Shown: positions 43,499 to 52,695 of the stretch, in pieces
How positions within the stretch are numbered: the stretch's first letter is position 1
How the letters are laid out: the number at the start of each line of letters is the position of its first letter
Assembly (NCBI GenBank): GCA_964449075.1
Contig: CAYVBJ010000017.1
Location: 3,203-67,202, forward strand
DNA: 64,000 nt
Reading direction: 5' to 3'
From: CAYVBJ01 sp964449075
GTDB taxonomy: Bacteria; Bacteroidota; Rhodothermia; Balneolales; Balneolaceae
Translations under genes and position numbers: made by a program
The notes under the pieces: model-generated
Told to the model about the DNA's origin: nothing
Database searches by the model: none
The model's input: only the letters and a program-made list of their open reading frames with translations

Positions 43499-43945
43499 TT
43501 ATATTTCCCGTTTGGTTGAGTAATTGATACGGAGGGTACCTGCTTGTCGCAGCTCCTGTTGAACATCAGTTATAATTCCAAATTCTGAGTCTTTATCAAC
43601 ACGAAGTGAAACAATCAGTCTGGGCTCTTCCAGGAGTTTGTCGTACATAATATTACGTATTGCCCCGATATCTTCAACCATTGCATCGTCGATTTGTACT
43701 TTGGTTTCTCCCAATCTGTTATTGGGTAACCTTTCAGGGCCGACATATACATAGCTGACCAATCTTTTCTGTTCTATCTTTTCAATATTTTCAGCAGTTG
43801 TAAAGTCGATCTGAACCTGAAGTTCCACTTCACGAAGTACTGTAGTAACCATAAAGAAAATAAGTAACATAAAGACTACATCCGGCATAGCAGATGTCGG
43901 TACTTTCTGCGATGTCTTTGCTGATTTCTTTTTAAAATGCGCCAT
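43499..43945 (-). CDS. exbD: ExbD/TolR-family energy-transducing protein (second copy)
   Basis: ExbD-type proteins are single-span inner-membrane partners of ExbB that convert proton flow into work for TonB or Tol systems. The membrane helix (PDVVFMLLIFFMVTTVL, about residues 22-40) has the proton-handling Asp (Asp23 region, MPDVVF). A periplasmic domain follows to residue 148. It is the last gene of an ExbB-small protein-ExbD-ExbD operon, 3 bases after the previous gene. Confidence 0.92.
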   Translation of the reverse strand: MAHFKKKSAKTSQKVPTSAMPDVVFMLLIFFMVTTVLREVELQVQIDFTTAENIEKIEQKRLVSYVYVGPERLPNNRLGETKVQIDDAMVEDIGAIRNIMYDKLLEEPRLIVSLRVDKDSEFGIITDVQQELRQAGTLRINYSTKREI

Positions 43946-43948
43946 ATA

Positions 43949-44488
43949 TTAACCTTCGTCGGGTTCTGCAATTGAGATTTTCTTGGGAAACAGCTCTTTT
44001 ATCTCTTCCTGTTCAACAGAATTATCTTCGAGAGCTGAGTAAGGCACACCGAACCGGCTCATAGAAGCTTCCCTTCTCAATTCGGCGTAGGCACCCATCA
44101 CTTCATCAAGCATATCTATGTATACACTGTATGGAGTTCTCCTGTCTGTCTTGATAGATACAATTGCATCATCGGGTGATTCAGAAAGATTTGGATCATT
44201 TGTCGGGTTAGCAACAAATTCTTTTACCCTATCGCGAACTTCAGATACGGATACGGGCTGATCATCTAAAAGAACCATTCCCTGAGCATTTACAAGAATT
44301 TTCAGCAGGTTTCTTTCTCTAACCGGTGGAGGTTCTATATCGTCCGGAATAGGCGGTAAAACAAGTCCAATACCGGTATCCACATCAATAGTTGTAACCA
44401 CCAGAAAGAATATTAGCAGTAAAAAAGCGATATCTGCAAGAGATGACATTGGAATTTCAACTTCATCTCTTTCTCGTTTTTTAATCAT
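43949..44488 (-). CDS. exbD: ExbD/TolR-family energy-transducing protein (first copy)
   Basis: The membrane helix PMSSLADIAFLLLIFFLVVTT (about residues 13-33) contains the conserved Asp in LADIAF that carries protons. The periplasmic part reaches residue 179 and is longer than in the following copy, with a Pro-rich segment (PPIPDDIEPPP). Two different ExbD proteins next to one ExbB is a layout common in Bacteroidota-like genomes. It lies 5 bases after the small membrane protein gene. Confidence 0.93.
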   Translation of the reverse strand: MIKKRERDEVEIPMSSLADIAFLLLIFFLVVTTIDVDTGIGLVLPPIPDDIEPPPVRERNLLKILVNAQGMVLLDDQPVSVSEVRDRVKEFVANPTNDPNLSESPDDAIVSIKTDRRTPYSVYIDMLDEVMGAYAELRREASMSRFGVPYSALEDNSVEQEEIKELFPKKISIAEPDEG

Positions 44489-44493
44489 TCTAT

Positions 44494-44763
44494 TTACAAT
44501 TTAAAAGTTCCGCGCATGCCAGTGAAAATGATTGAAACGATCATGATAGCCATCATTACAATCATAGTGGCAATACCTGCCCTGTCAGTAGCACCGGTAA
44601 CTGCGTAAGCTACAGCAAATACAGCAAAAGGTACTGCCATCAAACCTAACTTCTTAAATTCAGATTTACCGGTTGAAACATTCCGGACACCGCCGACAAT
44701 CATACCGATCACCCCGATGCCAATTAACCCAAGAGCAAGACCTATTGCTATTGTTTGAATCAT
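44494..44763 (-). CDS. Small three-helix membrane protein of the ExbB/D operon
   Basis: An 89-residue protein with three predicted helices (about 3-27, 40-57, 63-82) and a GlyLeu/GlyIle-rich first helix. It has no name that I recognise. Its position between exbB and exbD, with 43 and 5 bases to its neighbours, is strong evidence that it is a true gene and that it belongs to the proton-channel complex or its assembly. Confidence 0.75.
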   Translation of the reverse strand: MIQTIAIGLALGLIGIGVIGMIVGGVRNVSTGKSEFKKLGLMAVPFAVFAVAYAVTGATDRAGIATMIVMMAIMIVSIIFTGMRGTFKL

Positions 44764-44806
44764 TTTTAACCTCCTATAAGGTACATTAGATTATTTTTCA
44801 GCAATT

Positions 44807-45520
44807 TTATTCCTTGTCACTACCGGCATCTTCGGGTACAATCTGCTTGCCTTCTTTGAGCAATACAATTGAATCAATCAAAGTGATAGAACTTTCTTCC
44901 ATTTCTGAAATTAATCTGTCAATTTTCGATACACAATAGTTATAAGCTACCTGCAGTATAATACCAGCCAATAGTCCACCGGCCGTTGTGAGAAGTGCAA
45001 TTTTAATACCACGAGCAACGAGGCTTGGTGAAATATCTGCTGCTGCTTCAATAGCATCAAACGCCTCAATCATACCAACAACGGTACCGAGGAATCCAAG
45101 CAGAGGTGCAATAGCAATAAAGAGTGCAAGCCAAACAAGTCCTCTTTCAAGAAAACCCATTTCAATTGAACCATAGGTTGTAATTGCTTTTTCAGCGGCT
45201 TCAATTCCTTCGTCAGCCCTCATCAGGCCTGCCTGAAAAACTGATGCTACCGGCCCACGTGTTTGAGCACATAGTTCCTGGGCAGCAGGAATACCGCCTT
45301 CCTGTAATGCTTCCTGTACATCAACAATAAATTTACGTGTGTTTATATCTGCAAGGTTCAGTGTAATAATACGTTCAAGGAAAATTGCGAGACCCAGAAT
45401 GAGTGCAATCAAAACGGGCCACATCCAGTCGCCACCCTCATTAAACTTTTCAACTATTACATTAAAAAAACCAGCATCTGCTCCATTTTGCAGGAAGAAG
45501 AGAGCTATAGATGAAGTCAT
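44807..45520 (-). CDS. exbB: MotA/TolQ/ExbB proton-channel protein
   Basis: ExbB forms the pentameric channel around ExbD in the inner membrane. Helix 1 (about residues 33-52, WPVLIALILGLAIFLERII), helix 2 (about 130-155, LALFIAIAPLLGFLGTVVGMIEAF) and helix 3 (about 170-195, ALLTTAGGLLAGIILQVAYNY) are present, including the GLLGTVxGM-type motif diagnostic for the family. Its 237 residues are typical. It leads the operon from a clear promoter. It probably powers the TonB receptors of this cell, including the one at 37104-40004. Confidence 0.94.
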   Translation of the reverse strand: MTSSIALFFLQNGADAGFFNVIVEKFNEGGDWMWPVLIALILGLAIFLERIITLNLADINTRKFIVDVQEALQEGGIPAAQELCAQTRGPVASVFQAGLMRADEGIEAAEKAITTYGSIEMGFLERGLVWLALFIAIAPLLGFLGTVVGMIEAFDAIEAAADISPSLVARGIKIALLTTAGGLLAGIILQVAYNYCVSKIDRLISEMEESSITLIDSIVLLKEGKQIVPEDAGSDKE

Positions 45521-45573
45521 ACTGTTTACTCCGAGTTATTAGTTTTGGTTAAGGACTTTTTAAGTGATGCAAA

Positions 45574-45602
45574 ATGATAGACCATTTCATATTAAATGTC
45601 AA
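45574..45602 (-). promoter_or_regulatory. Sigma-70-like promoter for the ExbB/ExbD operon
   Basis: On the minus strand TTGACA (45597-45602) is separated by exactly 17 bases from TATCAT (45574-45579). TTTG follows shortly after, partly matching the Bacteroidota -7 form. Predicted start near 45567, leader about 47 nt. Confidence 0.5.
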
Positions 45603-45695
45603 AACAGGATTTAAATTTTTCGTAAAAAATAATAAATGCTGTTTTTTTAAAAAGCCCGGTTATTAAATATAAGTTATTTTCAATGCTTTAAAATG

Positions 45696-48600
45696 TCAAA
45701 AAACCGCACTAACTACAAGTCTCATTGTTTGAATTATATCACTTCCCGGAACTGTGCGTCCGTCATATTGCACTGAACCTCTTAAAAAGGAACTAAATCG
45801 ATAGGTGCTGTTCAAATTCCAGCTTACACTTAGCCCTCTTCCTGCTCCTTCCGTGAGCTCAAATTCACCTAAACTTGACGACATACCCTGCACATTTGTG
45901 CTTTTAAGCTGTAACCTGATATTGTTTTGAAGAGCGTTAAAGAGGAAAACCCTTGTTCTGTTTTCGAAACGGATAATACTGGCACTGGCAGGCAAACCGG
46001 GTAAAAACCGGTCTTCTTTCTCACTGTATGAAATAAGTGTTTCATTTTCTGTTGACCGGTTTATAAAAATTCTTATTCCCGGTTCTATCGACCATCCTTT
46101 AATATCAAATCCTCTGCTTGCAAACCTGCTGCTCTCATTTTCATCAGTCTCGTATGTAAATGTTGATAATAATCTGACTGCGTCACTAACCTGGTACCCG
46201 CTTTCCAATTCAAATGACCGCAGCTTCTTCTGTTCACTGCCTGCTGAACGCTGAAACTGAATATCATTGCCGATAAAACTGAACCTGATATCCATTATAT
46301 CCTGTTCATCCGACCAAATTAATTCCTGCCGGATTGTACGTTGGCCGTTAATGGTAGTGGCCTCATCTCGCAGAACTGAGGGATTTAGCAGGTAGACTTT
46401 CCGCAACTCTGTTTCAGTACTCGTTTCTTTTACTTCAAACAGTGAATTCCACTGTATTTGCCGCAATACCGATATAAATTTCTGAGTACCGGCATTAAAA
46501 ATGTCAGCAAAATTTATTCTGTTCCTGAATCTGACATTCAGATCAATTACCGGCAGCAGGTCGTCAGAAGGTATGAACTGGCGAAGAAATGTACCTTCAT
46601 TTGGATTTACTTCCGTAAAAAATTCATCGATTTGCTGAACTCCGTCCTCATTCAGATCCCGCCATTCAAACTGACCGAGTTCGGGACCAACTTCGATAAA
46701 TGTTTCCTGGAGAAGGGCTCTGCGTTCAGTATTTGCCTCGTAGAGAAGTTCTCCCTCAATTCCGCCATCCCAAATTAAATAATTATTTACCGACCGGAGC
46801 AGCACACCTCTTGATTCAGGTGATTGTGTTTCACCCAGAAACGCTTCCTCTGTATTTTTTTGTCTGAACTGTACCTGGTTTTGAGTTCTGAATGCCGCTG
46901 AAGGAGCATAGGCCATACTGAATCTTTGTGTGTTACTAACCGATTCTCTTCGAATATCACCCTCGATTGCTCTCTTATCCAGCCTGTAACCAATTCCGGT
47001 GTTTACTGTAAAAGCACCTGTCTCGTACCTTAAACCTGGATTTAAATCATAAAACTCTATACTTCCGGCCAGCAGAGAATCATTCAGCGCCCTTTGATTT
47101 CTTTTTTCCGTTTCCCAGCCAAGAAATGGTGTAATCCTGCTTTTCCCTATTAAGAAATTGTATTCAGTGCTGCCAAGCTGCTTAAACCAATCGCCCTTTC
47201 GTTCTGCAAATTCATCATCACTTGAAACCCAGTTCGATAAAATATTTATCGACGGAACGTTTGCCTCACTGCTCTCCAGGTTTATCTCAGCTCTTTCTCC
47301 ATCGAATAAATCTCGCTTGTTTATACCGCCTGAGAGTGTGATTGTGCTGTTGGCAGACGGCTGAAAAGATATGTCTGCTTCAGTAATCCACTCCTCTTCT
47401 TCACGGCCGGGATCATCCAGGTTCCAGATGCGGTCAAATTCCACGTCACGTACACGGTCCATAAATTCAAATTTCCGGCCCGTAAATCGCTGCCTCACCG
47501 AACCGGTAAAAGTCCCTGTCCGGTTCGACAGATTCAAACCGGTACCAAATGCATGATCCACATTGTCACCGTTACCAATATTCGAGAACCGGTTTTTATC
47601 AAAATCACTTACACTCCATTCTCCAAAAATTTCTACATTTTCATTCATTGAAAAACCGGACCTGAGTGAAATCATCTGATGATTTTTTGGAGCCTCCAGG
47701 TTAACCACAGGTTCATAACTCCCTTCACCCGGACCAACCCACTCAAAAAGCAGTCCGTTGGCTGTGCCGCCAACCCTGCGATAGCTGCCGTTACCTTCGC
47801 CAAAATTGGTAAACCGCACTCTGAATACAGCGGAGGAATCACCGGGAATATGTTTGAATACCTGGAAAGACTGCCCTTCAAAAAGAGTATCAACTTTGGC
47901 ATAGGGTACAAAATCCGGATTTTCCCGGAATCCGACAGAGTCTGCCCCGCTTACAAATGTATCCTCTACCTCATCACCGAGCTCCCGAAGTAACTCAATA
48001 TCGCTTTCACTCAAAGAGACCTGGGTATTCGGATTGCTGTTATCAGCCTCCCTCAGATAGGTAGCTGCAATGCTCAGTTTTCCGCCTGCCAGTTCATCGT
48101 CACGGCCTTCCGCTGCAAAAAGAGTGCGTGTAAAATTCTGTGTCAAAAACTGGTACTCAACTACAACCCTGGTCTCATCTGTAACCAGCAGGTTATTTGT
48201 GAATGTAATTTCACCAAGTGAATAGTCGATAATGTATTGGTTTTCAACTCCGCGCTGAACCTGTCTGCCATTTATAAATACACGTTCTGACCCCGCAAGA
48301 ACTATAATAAACTCTTCGTTTGCATTTCCCTGCAATCTGTAGGGCCCCTGAAGCCCCTCAATGCCATTAAAACGCTGAACCCTGAATTCACCCCTTGCCA
48401 CCGACATAGCGCCGCTGTAATCACCAAATCCTGTGTTTACCAATCCTGTGCCCCCTTGCACACGGCGATTTATGACTGCAAATTTACTATCGGTGAATGA
48501 AACGTCCACATCACCGAGTTCGAGCTGTGCATTTTCATTTCTGAGCTGGATAAAAACCCTGTCGAATTCACGCAGGTTTTGAGTACTGCCATCAGGCTGA

Positions 48601-49136
48601 ATTGGCGTGGACCGATCAGTTAATGAAGCATTAATGGAGATATCATCGGTGATCTGTCCGTTTAAATCCAGGCGAAGTCCGCTTTCTAATGACAGATCCT
48701 GCCTGTTGCCAACTGTGAATCCTCTTGTAAGGCTGCCGCTCCTGTTGAGATCCACGTCGCCGAAGAGATCAGTAGTGCGTTCATTTCTGCGCGCGATCGT
48801 CAGATTATTTAGTGTGTCGGCCGCAGTGAGTGTATCTTCAACAACTTCAATGTCGCGGAGTTTATAAACCCGGTTCAAAAAACCGGCTCTCTGCATATAG
48901 CTGACAGTTACTTTCCGAAGCTGATTTATGACCGAATCGGGCAGCTGAAATGAGAGTTTGGCTGTTTCCGCATCAAAATTCCAATATCTCTCATCTATAA
49001 CATTTTTATCGTCACTGATTTTCATAGATTCTTTTATCACAAAAAAATCTATAAAATAGACAGAATCATTTCTTACCGGCTCAATTAATATACTGTTTCT
49101 CAGCTCACCCTGCGCATTAACGGAATCCGCCAGCAA
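45696..49136 (-). CDS. Very large outer-membrane beta-barrel protein (SprA-like N-terminal features)
   Basis: A protein of at least 1,146 residues, rich in alternating beta-strand pattern with strong aromatic and Asn/Asp content. The segment around 130-190 (SGSLTRGFTVGNRQDLSLESGLRL...STPIQPDGSTQNLREFDRVFIQL) resembles a conserved element of SprA, the T9SS outer-membrane channel, but the total length is about half of SprA's and later parts differ. A role as a large outer-membrane channel or assembly protein is therefore tentative. The conventional start at 49136 is a TTG inside the signal peptide: the in-frame sequence continues upstream to 49229 and encodes a better signal (core WYLIFAAIIGSATLLLA), but has no ATG, GTG or TTG; only ATT at 49215-49217. 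Confidence 0.65.
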   Translation of the reverse strand: MLADSVNAQGELRNSILIEPVRNDSVYFIDFFVIKESMKISDDKNVIDERYWNFDAETAKLSFQLPDSVINQLRKVTVSYMQRAGFLNRVYKLRDIEVVEDTLTAADTLNNLTIARRNERTTDLFGDVDLNRSGSLTRGFTVGNRQDLSLESGLRLDLNGQITDDISINASLTDRSTPIQPDGSTQNLREFDRVFIQLRNENAQLELGDVDVSFTDSKFAVINRRVQGGTGLVNTGFGDYSGAMSVARGEFRVQRFNGIEGLQGPYRLQGNANEEFIIVLAGSERVFINGRQVQRGVENQYIIDYSLGEITFTNNLLVTDETRVVVEYQFLTQNFTRTLFAAEGRDDELAGGKLSIAATYLREADNSNPNTQVSLSESDIELLRELGDEVEDTFVSGADSVGFRENPDFVPYAKVDTLFEGQSFQVFKHIPGDSSAVFRVRFTNFGEGNGSYRRVGGTANGLLFEWVGPGEGSYEPVVNLEAPKNHQMISLRSGFSMNENVEIFGEWSVSDFDKNRFSNIGNGDNVDHAFGTGLNLSNRTGTFTGSVRQRFTGRKFEFMDRVRDVEFDRIWNLDDPGREEEEWITEADISFQPSANSTITLSGGINKRDLFDGERAEINLESSEANVPSINILSNWVSSDDEFAERKGDWFKQLGSTEYNFLIGKSRITPFLGWETEKRNQRALNDSLLAGSIEFYDLNPGLRYETGAFTVNTGIGYRLDKRAIEGDIRRESVSNTQRFSMAYAPSAAFRTQNQVQFRQKNTEEAFLGETQSPESRGVLLRSVNNYLIWDGGIEGELLYEANTERRALLQETFIEVGPELGQFEWRDLNEDGVQQIDEFFTEVNPNEGTFLRQFIPSDDLLPVIDLNVRFRNRINFADIFNAGTQKFISVLRQIQWNSLFEVKETSTETELRKVYLLNPSVLRDEATTINGQRTIRQELIWSDEQDIMDIRFSFIGNDIQFQRSAGSEQKKLRSFELESGYQVSDAVRLLSTFTYETDENESSRFASRGFDIKGWSIEPGIRIFINRSTENETLISYSEKEDRFLPGLPASASIIRFENRTRVFLFNALQNNIRLQLKSTNVQGMSSSLGEFELTEGAGRGLSVSWNLNSTYRFSSFLRGSVQYDGRTVPGSDIIQTMRLVVSAVF

Positions 49137-49360
49137 TAGGGTAGCAGATCCGATAATCGCAGCAAATATCAGATACCAACAGGCGGTTTTTAAAGTAAAG
49201 TGATAAGCCCCGGTAATAGTTTTTCTGTTTTATTAGCAGGTTGGTAACAATATTACATATAAAAATAATTGATTATGAGTGTGAGATTTTCTGAATTAAA
49301 AATTACAAACCAGGTTCAGCGGAATCTCTTTGTTAGCCAAGCCGGAGAAGTTGCTTTAAA

Positions 49361-49398
49361 TAAAAAGTGGGAATCATATCCAAAGGATGATTCCCACT
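49361..49398 (-). terminator. Rho-independent terminator of the rpsF-rpsR-rplI operon
   Basis: AGTGGGAATCAT (49366-49377) and ATGATTCCCACT (49387-49398) form a perfect 12-bp stem with a 9-base loop, and the minus strand continues into TTTTTA. It lies about 145 bases beyond the rplI stop, so the transcript has a long 3' leader, or the last part is removed. Confidence 0.8.
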
Positions 49399-49543
49399 AT
49401 AAATCTAATTATAACTTACAGAATAAAAAAAAGGGTTATTGTTCGATCACTTTATTAAAACAGGGGCAGCAATATTAATCGGAACTATATCTCATCACAG
49501 TTCTGCATATTAGCATACCCGGTTTAATTTCAGAAACTACGGA

Positions 49544-49990
49544 TCACTCTTCTTTGACTACCCAGATCTTAACCTGTGGTTTCAGATCACCAAGCAGATC
49601 AACAGTAGCCGTATACTCTCCAAGTGTTTTAACATCCTGATCGAGATTAATTTTACGCCGGTCAATAATTATTCCTTTCTCTTCGAGTGCCTCTGCTACT
49701 TGTTTGTTGGTAATGGTACCGTGAATTTTATCATCCTCGCCAACCTGTGCTGAAATGGTAAGAGAAGTTGCTTCCAGTTCCTCAGCAAGCTCTTTTGCTT
49801 TGTCTGCAGTAAGTTCAGCTCTCAGCGCAGCCTGTTTTTTAGCATGTTCAAGCTGTTTGATTGCACCCTCGGTAGCCATTATCGCTTTTCCCTGAGGTAT
49901 CAGGTAGTTGCGGCCATAACCGTCTTTAACATCAACAAGTTCACCTGAACCGCCAAGATGATTCACTTCTTCTTTTAAAATAACTTTCAT
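49544..49990 (-). CDS. rplI: 50S ribosomal protein L9
   Basis: L9 binds 23S rRNA and supports reading-frame fidelity. The N-terminal domain reads MKVILKEEVNHLGGSGELVDVKDGYGRNYLIP, the signature of the family; the long helix (about 42-75) and the C-terminal domain follow. Its 148 residues match. It is the last gene of the rpsF-rpsR-rplI operon, 16 bases after rpsR. Confidence 0.97.
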   Translation of the reverse strand: MKVILKEEVNHLGGSGELVDVKDGYGRNYLIPQGKAIMATEGAIKQLEHAKKQAALRAELTADKAKELAEELEATSLTISAQVGEDDKIHGTITNKQVAEALEEKGIIIDRRKINLDQDVKTLGEYTATVDLLGDLKPQVKIWVVKEE

Positions 49991-50006
49991 AATCTGCCTT
50001 TAATTT

Positions 50007-50258
50007 TTATCGAAGGTTTTCAGAAACGTAGGGAATTAGTGCCATAAACCTGGCTCTTTTTACTGCCGTGGATAATTGACGCTGGTGCCTGGCACTTGTG
50101 CCGGTAACTCTTCTGGGCAGAATTTTGCCCTGGTCATTTATAAAGCGATTCAGAGTATCGACATTCTTATAGTCGATATACTCAAATCCGGCTTTTGTAA
50201 ATTTACACTCTTTGGTTTTTAAATGGCCCTTTTTCGGGTGGGATGGATTCTTAATCAT
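50007..50258 (-). CDS. rpsR: 30S ribosomal protein S18
   Basis: S18 pairs with S6 on the 30S platform. The family core IDYKNVDTLNRFINDQGKILPRRVTGTSARHQRQL is complete, in 83 residues. No zinc-binding Cys motif is present beyond a single Cys17, so it is the zinc-free form. It lies 18 bases after rpsF and 16 before rplI; ssb or priB, often found here in other bacteria, is missing. Confidence 0.97.
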   Translation of the reverse strand: MIKNPSHPKKGHLKTKECKFTKAGFEYIDYKNVDTLNRFINDQGKILPRRVTGTSARHQRQLSTAVKRARFMALIPYVSENLR

Positions 50259-50276
50259 GGTATCAAATCTTTTAAT

Positions 50277-50663
50277 TTAGTTATCGTCGTCGGAATCTTC
50301 TTCCTCTATCTCTTCATCAAAGATTGTAGGCGCTTCTCCTTTTCTCCTCAATTCAAGGTGACGCTTCATTTTGGCATCATATTTCAGCGTAAGATAGCGA
50401 AGGATATCATCATTGATTTTCATACTTCTTTCCGCTTTTTCGATAAGGTCAGCGGGAGCATCAAAATACATGTTTACGTAGTATCCATTGCTTTTTCCAT
50501 CGATGTCGTAAGCAAATGACCGAAGGCCCCACTCATCCACTTCGTCAATTTCACCACCATTGGATGTGATCAGTTCATTGACATAATCAACGATCTCTTT
50601 GAATTTTTCATCATCGAGAACCGGATTAATAATATATGTTAACTCGTAAAACTGTGTTTTCAT
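50277..50663 (-). CDS. rpsF: 30S ribosomal protein S6
   Basis: S6 is a small RNA-binding protein of the 30S platform. It begins TQFYELTYIINPVLDDEKF, has the family strand WGLRSFAYDIDGKSNGYYVNMYFDAPADLI and ends in an acidic tail (EEIEEEDSDDDN), as in many S6 proteins. Length is 128. It leads the operon. I looked for an S6:S18 autoregulatory leader in the 270 bases upstream and saw only a small stem (CTGTTTTCAAACAG-like), not a convincing match. Confidence 0.97.
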   Translation of the reverse strand: MKTQFYELTYIINPVLDDEKFKEIVDYVNELITSNGGEIDEVDEWGLRSFAYDIDGKSNGYYVNMYFDAPADLIEKAERSMKINDDILRYLTLKYDAKMKRHLELRRKGEAPTIFDEEIEEEDSDDDN

Positions 50664-50934
50664 AGAATAGATATGTTTCTTTGGTTGTTTTCTGTTTGAA
50701 AACAGTCATTCTTCACATTTTGTGAGAATAACAGAGTCAGGAAATATAAAGGAATTTAGATTAGCTTACAATTTTTAAACTTACATTTTTTCGATCAGTA
50801 CTGAACAACCCGTTTCAGAGTTTTAATAAAGTACCTCTGCTTCAGTAATTACCGGAAGCAGGTATTCTTTACTTTCAAAAATCGATCTAACTAGGAAGCT
50901 CAAATACTCCTTCGAAAGTATTGGGCAGGTAATA

Positions 50935-52398
50935 TTAATGAACCAGGAAAGCGGTGTACGAACCCGTGTAGTAACTGTTCAATAAATCCATCAGCCCATT
51001 CAGCGGAAATACAGGTTCTACCCCATAATAAATTGTTGCCACACACAAAATGAGAAGAGCATACTTAAAAACAAATCCGGGACTCTTCATTTCATACTCG
51101 CGGTGAGCCTCTTTAAAATAGAGATAAACCATCACACGCAAATAATAATAAACGCTTGCTGCACTGGCTAATACACCGATAATCGCCAGCGGAATTAATC
51201 CTGCATTAACGGCTGCTGCAAATACGTAGTATTTTCCCAGGAATCCAACGAAAGGCGGGATGCCCGCAAGGGAAAAAAGAAAGATGGAAAGCAATACACC
51301 CATCATTGGCTGTCTGAAACCAAGGCCGGCATAATTTTCAATACTGGTGAAATCCAGTTTTCTGTTGTGTTCATAATAAGCGATAACGCCGAATGCCCCT
51401 ACGTTCATTAAGGTGTAGGCAAAAAGATAATAGAGAACGCCGGAGTAACCTTCGGGTGTGCCTGCTGCAAGACCTACAAGCAAATATCCTGCGTGGGCTA
51501 TACTCGAGTAGGCCAGCATTCTTTTCACATTGTCCTGAACAAGGGCAATCAGGTTTCCGATGATCATTGTAATGATTGCAATTACCTGTATTATATGCGT
51601 AAAATCCCCGGCCTGCCCTTCCGGCAGCATCCTGGTTAAAACAATGATAAAAGCAACAAACGTAGCAGCTTTTGACGCTGTGGCCATGTAGGCGGTCATG
51701 GTTGTGGGAGTTCCCTGGTATACATCGGGAGTCCACATATGGAATGGCACAGCGGAAACTTTAAAGAAAAAACCGACCAGCAAGAGAGCAGATCCTGCGA
51801 TAAACAGAAGTGATGGTTCCGCAGCCACTGCAATTTCAGCGAGATCCATAGTTCCTGCTGCCCCATAGATCAATGCAATTCCGTAAAGAAGAAACCCGGT
51901 AGAAAACCCGCCCAGCAATGCATATTTTAAGGCTGCTTCAGCTCCAGTTTTTTCATCTTTGATCAGCCCTGCAATTACATACAGTGCTATTGACATCGTT
52001 TCAAGACTTATAAAAAGTGTAACGAGATTGTTTGTGGACGCCAGTCCCAGCATCCCTGTGGTGGCAAAAAGCACCATGGCATAAAGTTCATTTATATGAT
52101 GATCAATGCTTTCCAGGTAGTCGCGGGAAAGCGCAACACAAAAAAGCGTCCCCAGCAGGATCAGCAATATGCCAAAGGCAGATACACCTCCATAGGCAAT
52201 CATCCCGTAGAATGAGACACCGGCGGGATTAAAAAGATCTCTGAACGCAAAAAGAGTGGCAAACAACAGAACACCCAGTGTCAGATAATAAGCCAGGTTA
52301 ACCTTCTTCTTAAAAGCTTCTGTTAAAAGCACCAGTAAGCCACCAATGGCAACAATAATTCCCGGCAGAAATGTGTTTAAATCATGCAAATAATCCAT
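50935..52398 (-). CDS. nuoN: NADH-quinone oxidoreductase subunit N
   Basis: NuoN is one of three antiporter-like proton-pumping subunits of complex I. About 14 helices are predicted. The key TM5 Glu (FISLETMSIALYV) and the TM7/8 Lys-His region (KVSAVPFHMWTPDVYQGTPTTMTAYMATASKAA) are present. Length is 487. It is the last gene of the nuoL-nuoM-phhB-nuoN unit; gap to the pterin dehydratase gene is 3 bases. Other complex I genes (nuoA-K) are not in the window. Confidence 0.96.
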   Translation of the reverse strand: MDYLHDLNTFLPGIIVAIGGLLVLLTEAFKKKVNLAYYLTLGVLLFATLFAFRDLFNPAGVSFYGMIAYGGVSAFGILLILLGTLFCVALSRDYLESIDHHINELYAMVLFATTGMLGLASTNNLVTLFISLETMSIALYVIAGLIKDEKTGAEAALKYALLGGFSTGFLLYGIALIYGAAGTMDLAEIAVAAEPSLLFIAGSALLLVGFFFKVSAVPFHMWTPDVYQGTPTTMTAYMATASKAATFVAFIIVLTRMLPEGQAGDFTHIIQVIAIITMIIGNLIALVQDNVKRMLAYSSIAHAGYLLVGLAAGTPEGYSGVLYYLFAYTLMNVGAFGVIAYYEHNRKLDFTSIENYAGLGFRQPMMGVLLSIFLFSLAGIPPFVGFLGKYYVFAAAVNAGLIPLAIIGVLASAASVYYYLRVMVYLYFKEAHREYEMKSPGFVFKYALLILCVATIYYGVEPVFPLNGLMDLLNSYYTGSYTAFLVH

Positions 52399-52401
52399 AT
52401 G

Positions 52402-52692
52402 TCAATAGGTATCGTATATAGAATCTATGGCCTTAGCCAGTTTAATATCTTTGGTTGTAACTTTATCATCCGCATCGTGAGTGTTGAGGGAGATAGTAAT
52501 ATTGTTGTAAACATTAAATAACTGCGGATGGTGAACCTGGTCTTCAGCTTCAAATGCAATGCGAACAATGAAACCAACTGCCGACTTAAAATCCTTGAAA
52601 TGAAACTCTTTAGTCAGCAAGTCATCTTTGTACTCCCAGTTATCCATTGACTTTAGTTCACTTGTAATCTGCTCCTTGTTCAGAATATCCAT
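52402..52692 (-). CDS. phhB: Pterin-4a-carbinolamine dehydratase
   Basis: This enzyme regenerates tetrahydropterin cofactor by removing water from the 4a-hydroxy form made by aromatic amino acid hydroxylases. The active-site block AEDQVHHPQLFNVYNNITISLNTHD contains the adjacent His-His-Pro and the later His. At 96 residues it has the normal length. It is wedged between nuoM and nuoN with 3-base gaps on both sides, so it is translated from the complex I transcript. A metabolic link is unclear; no hydroxylase gene is in the window, while pterin precursor enzymes FolE2 and QueD are. Confidence 0.94.
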   Translation of the reverse strand: MDILNKEQITSELKSMDNWEYKDDLLTKEFHFKDFKSAVGFIVRIAFEAEDQVHHPQLFNVYNNITISLNTHDADDKVTTKDIKLAKAIDSIYDTY

Positions 52693-52695
52693 AAG

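Noticed and set aside
49269..49478. 69-codon frame on the plus strand
   Set aside because: It contains the perfect 12-bp terminator stem of the ribosomal-protein operon, has no ribosome site and shows no family features.
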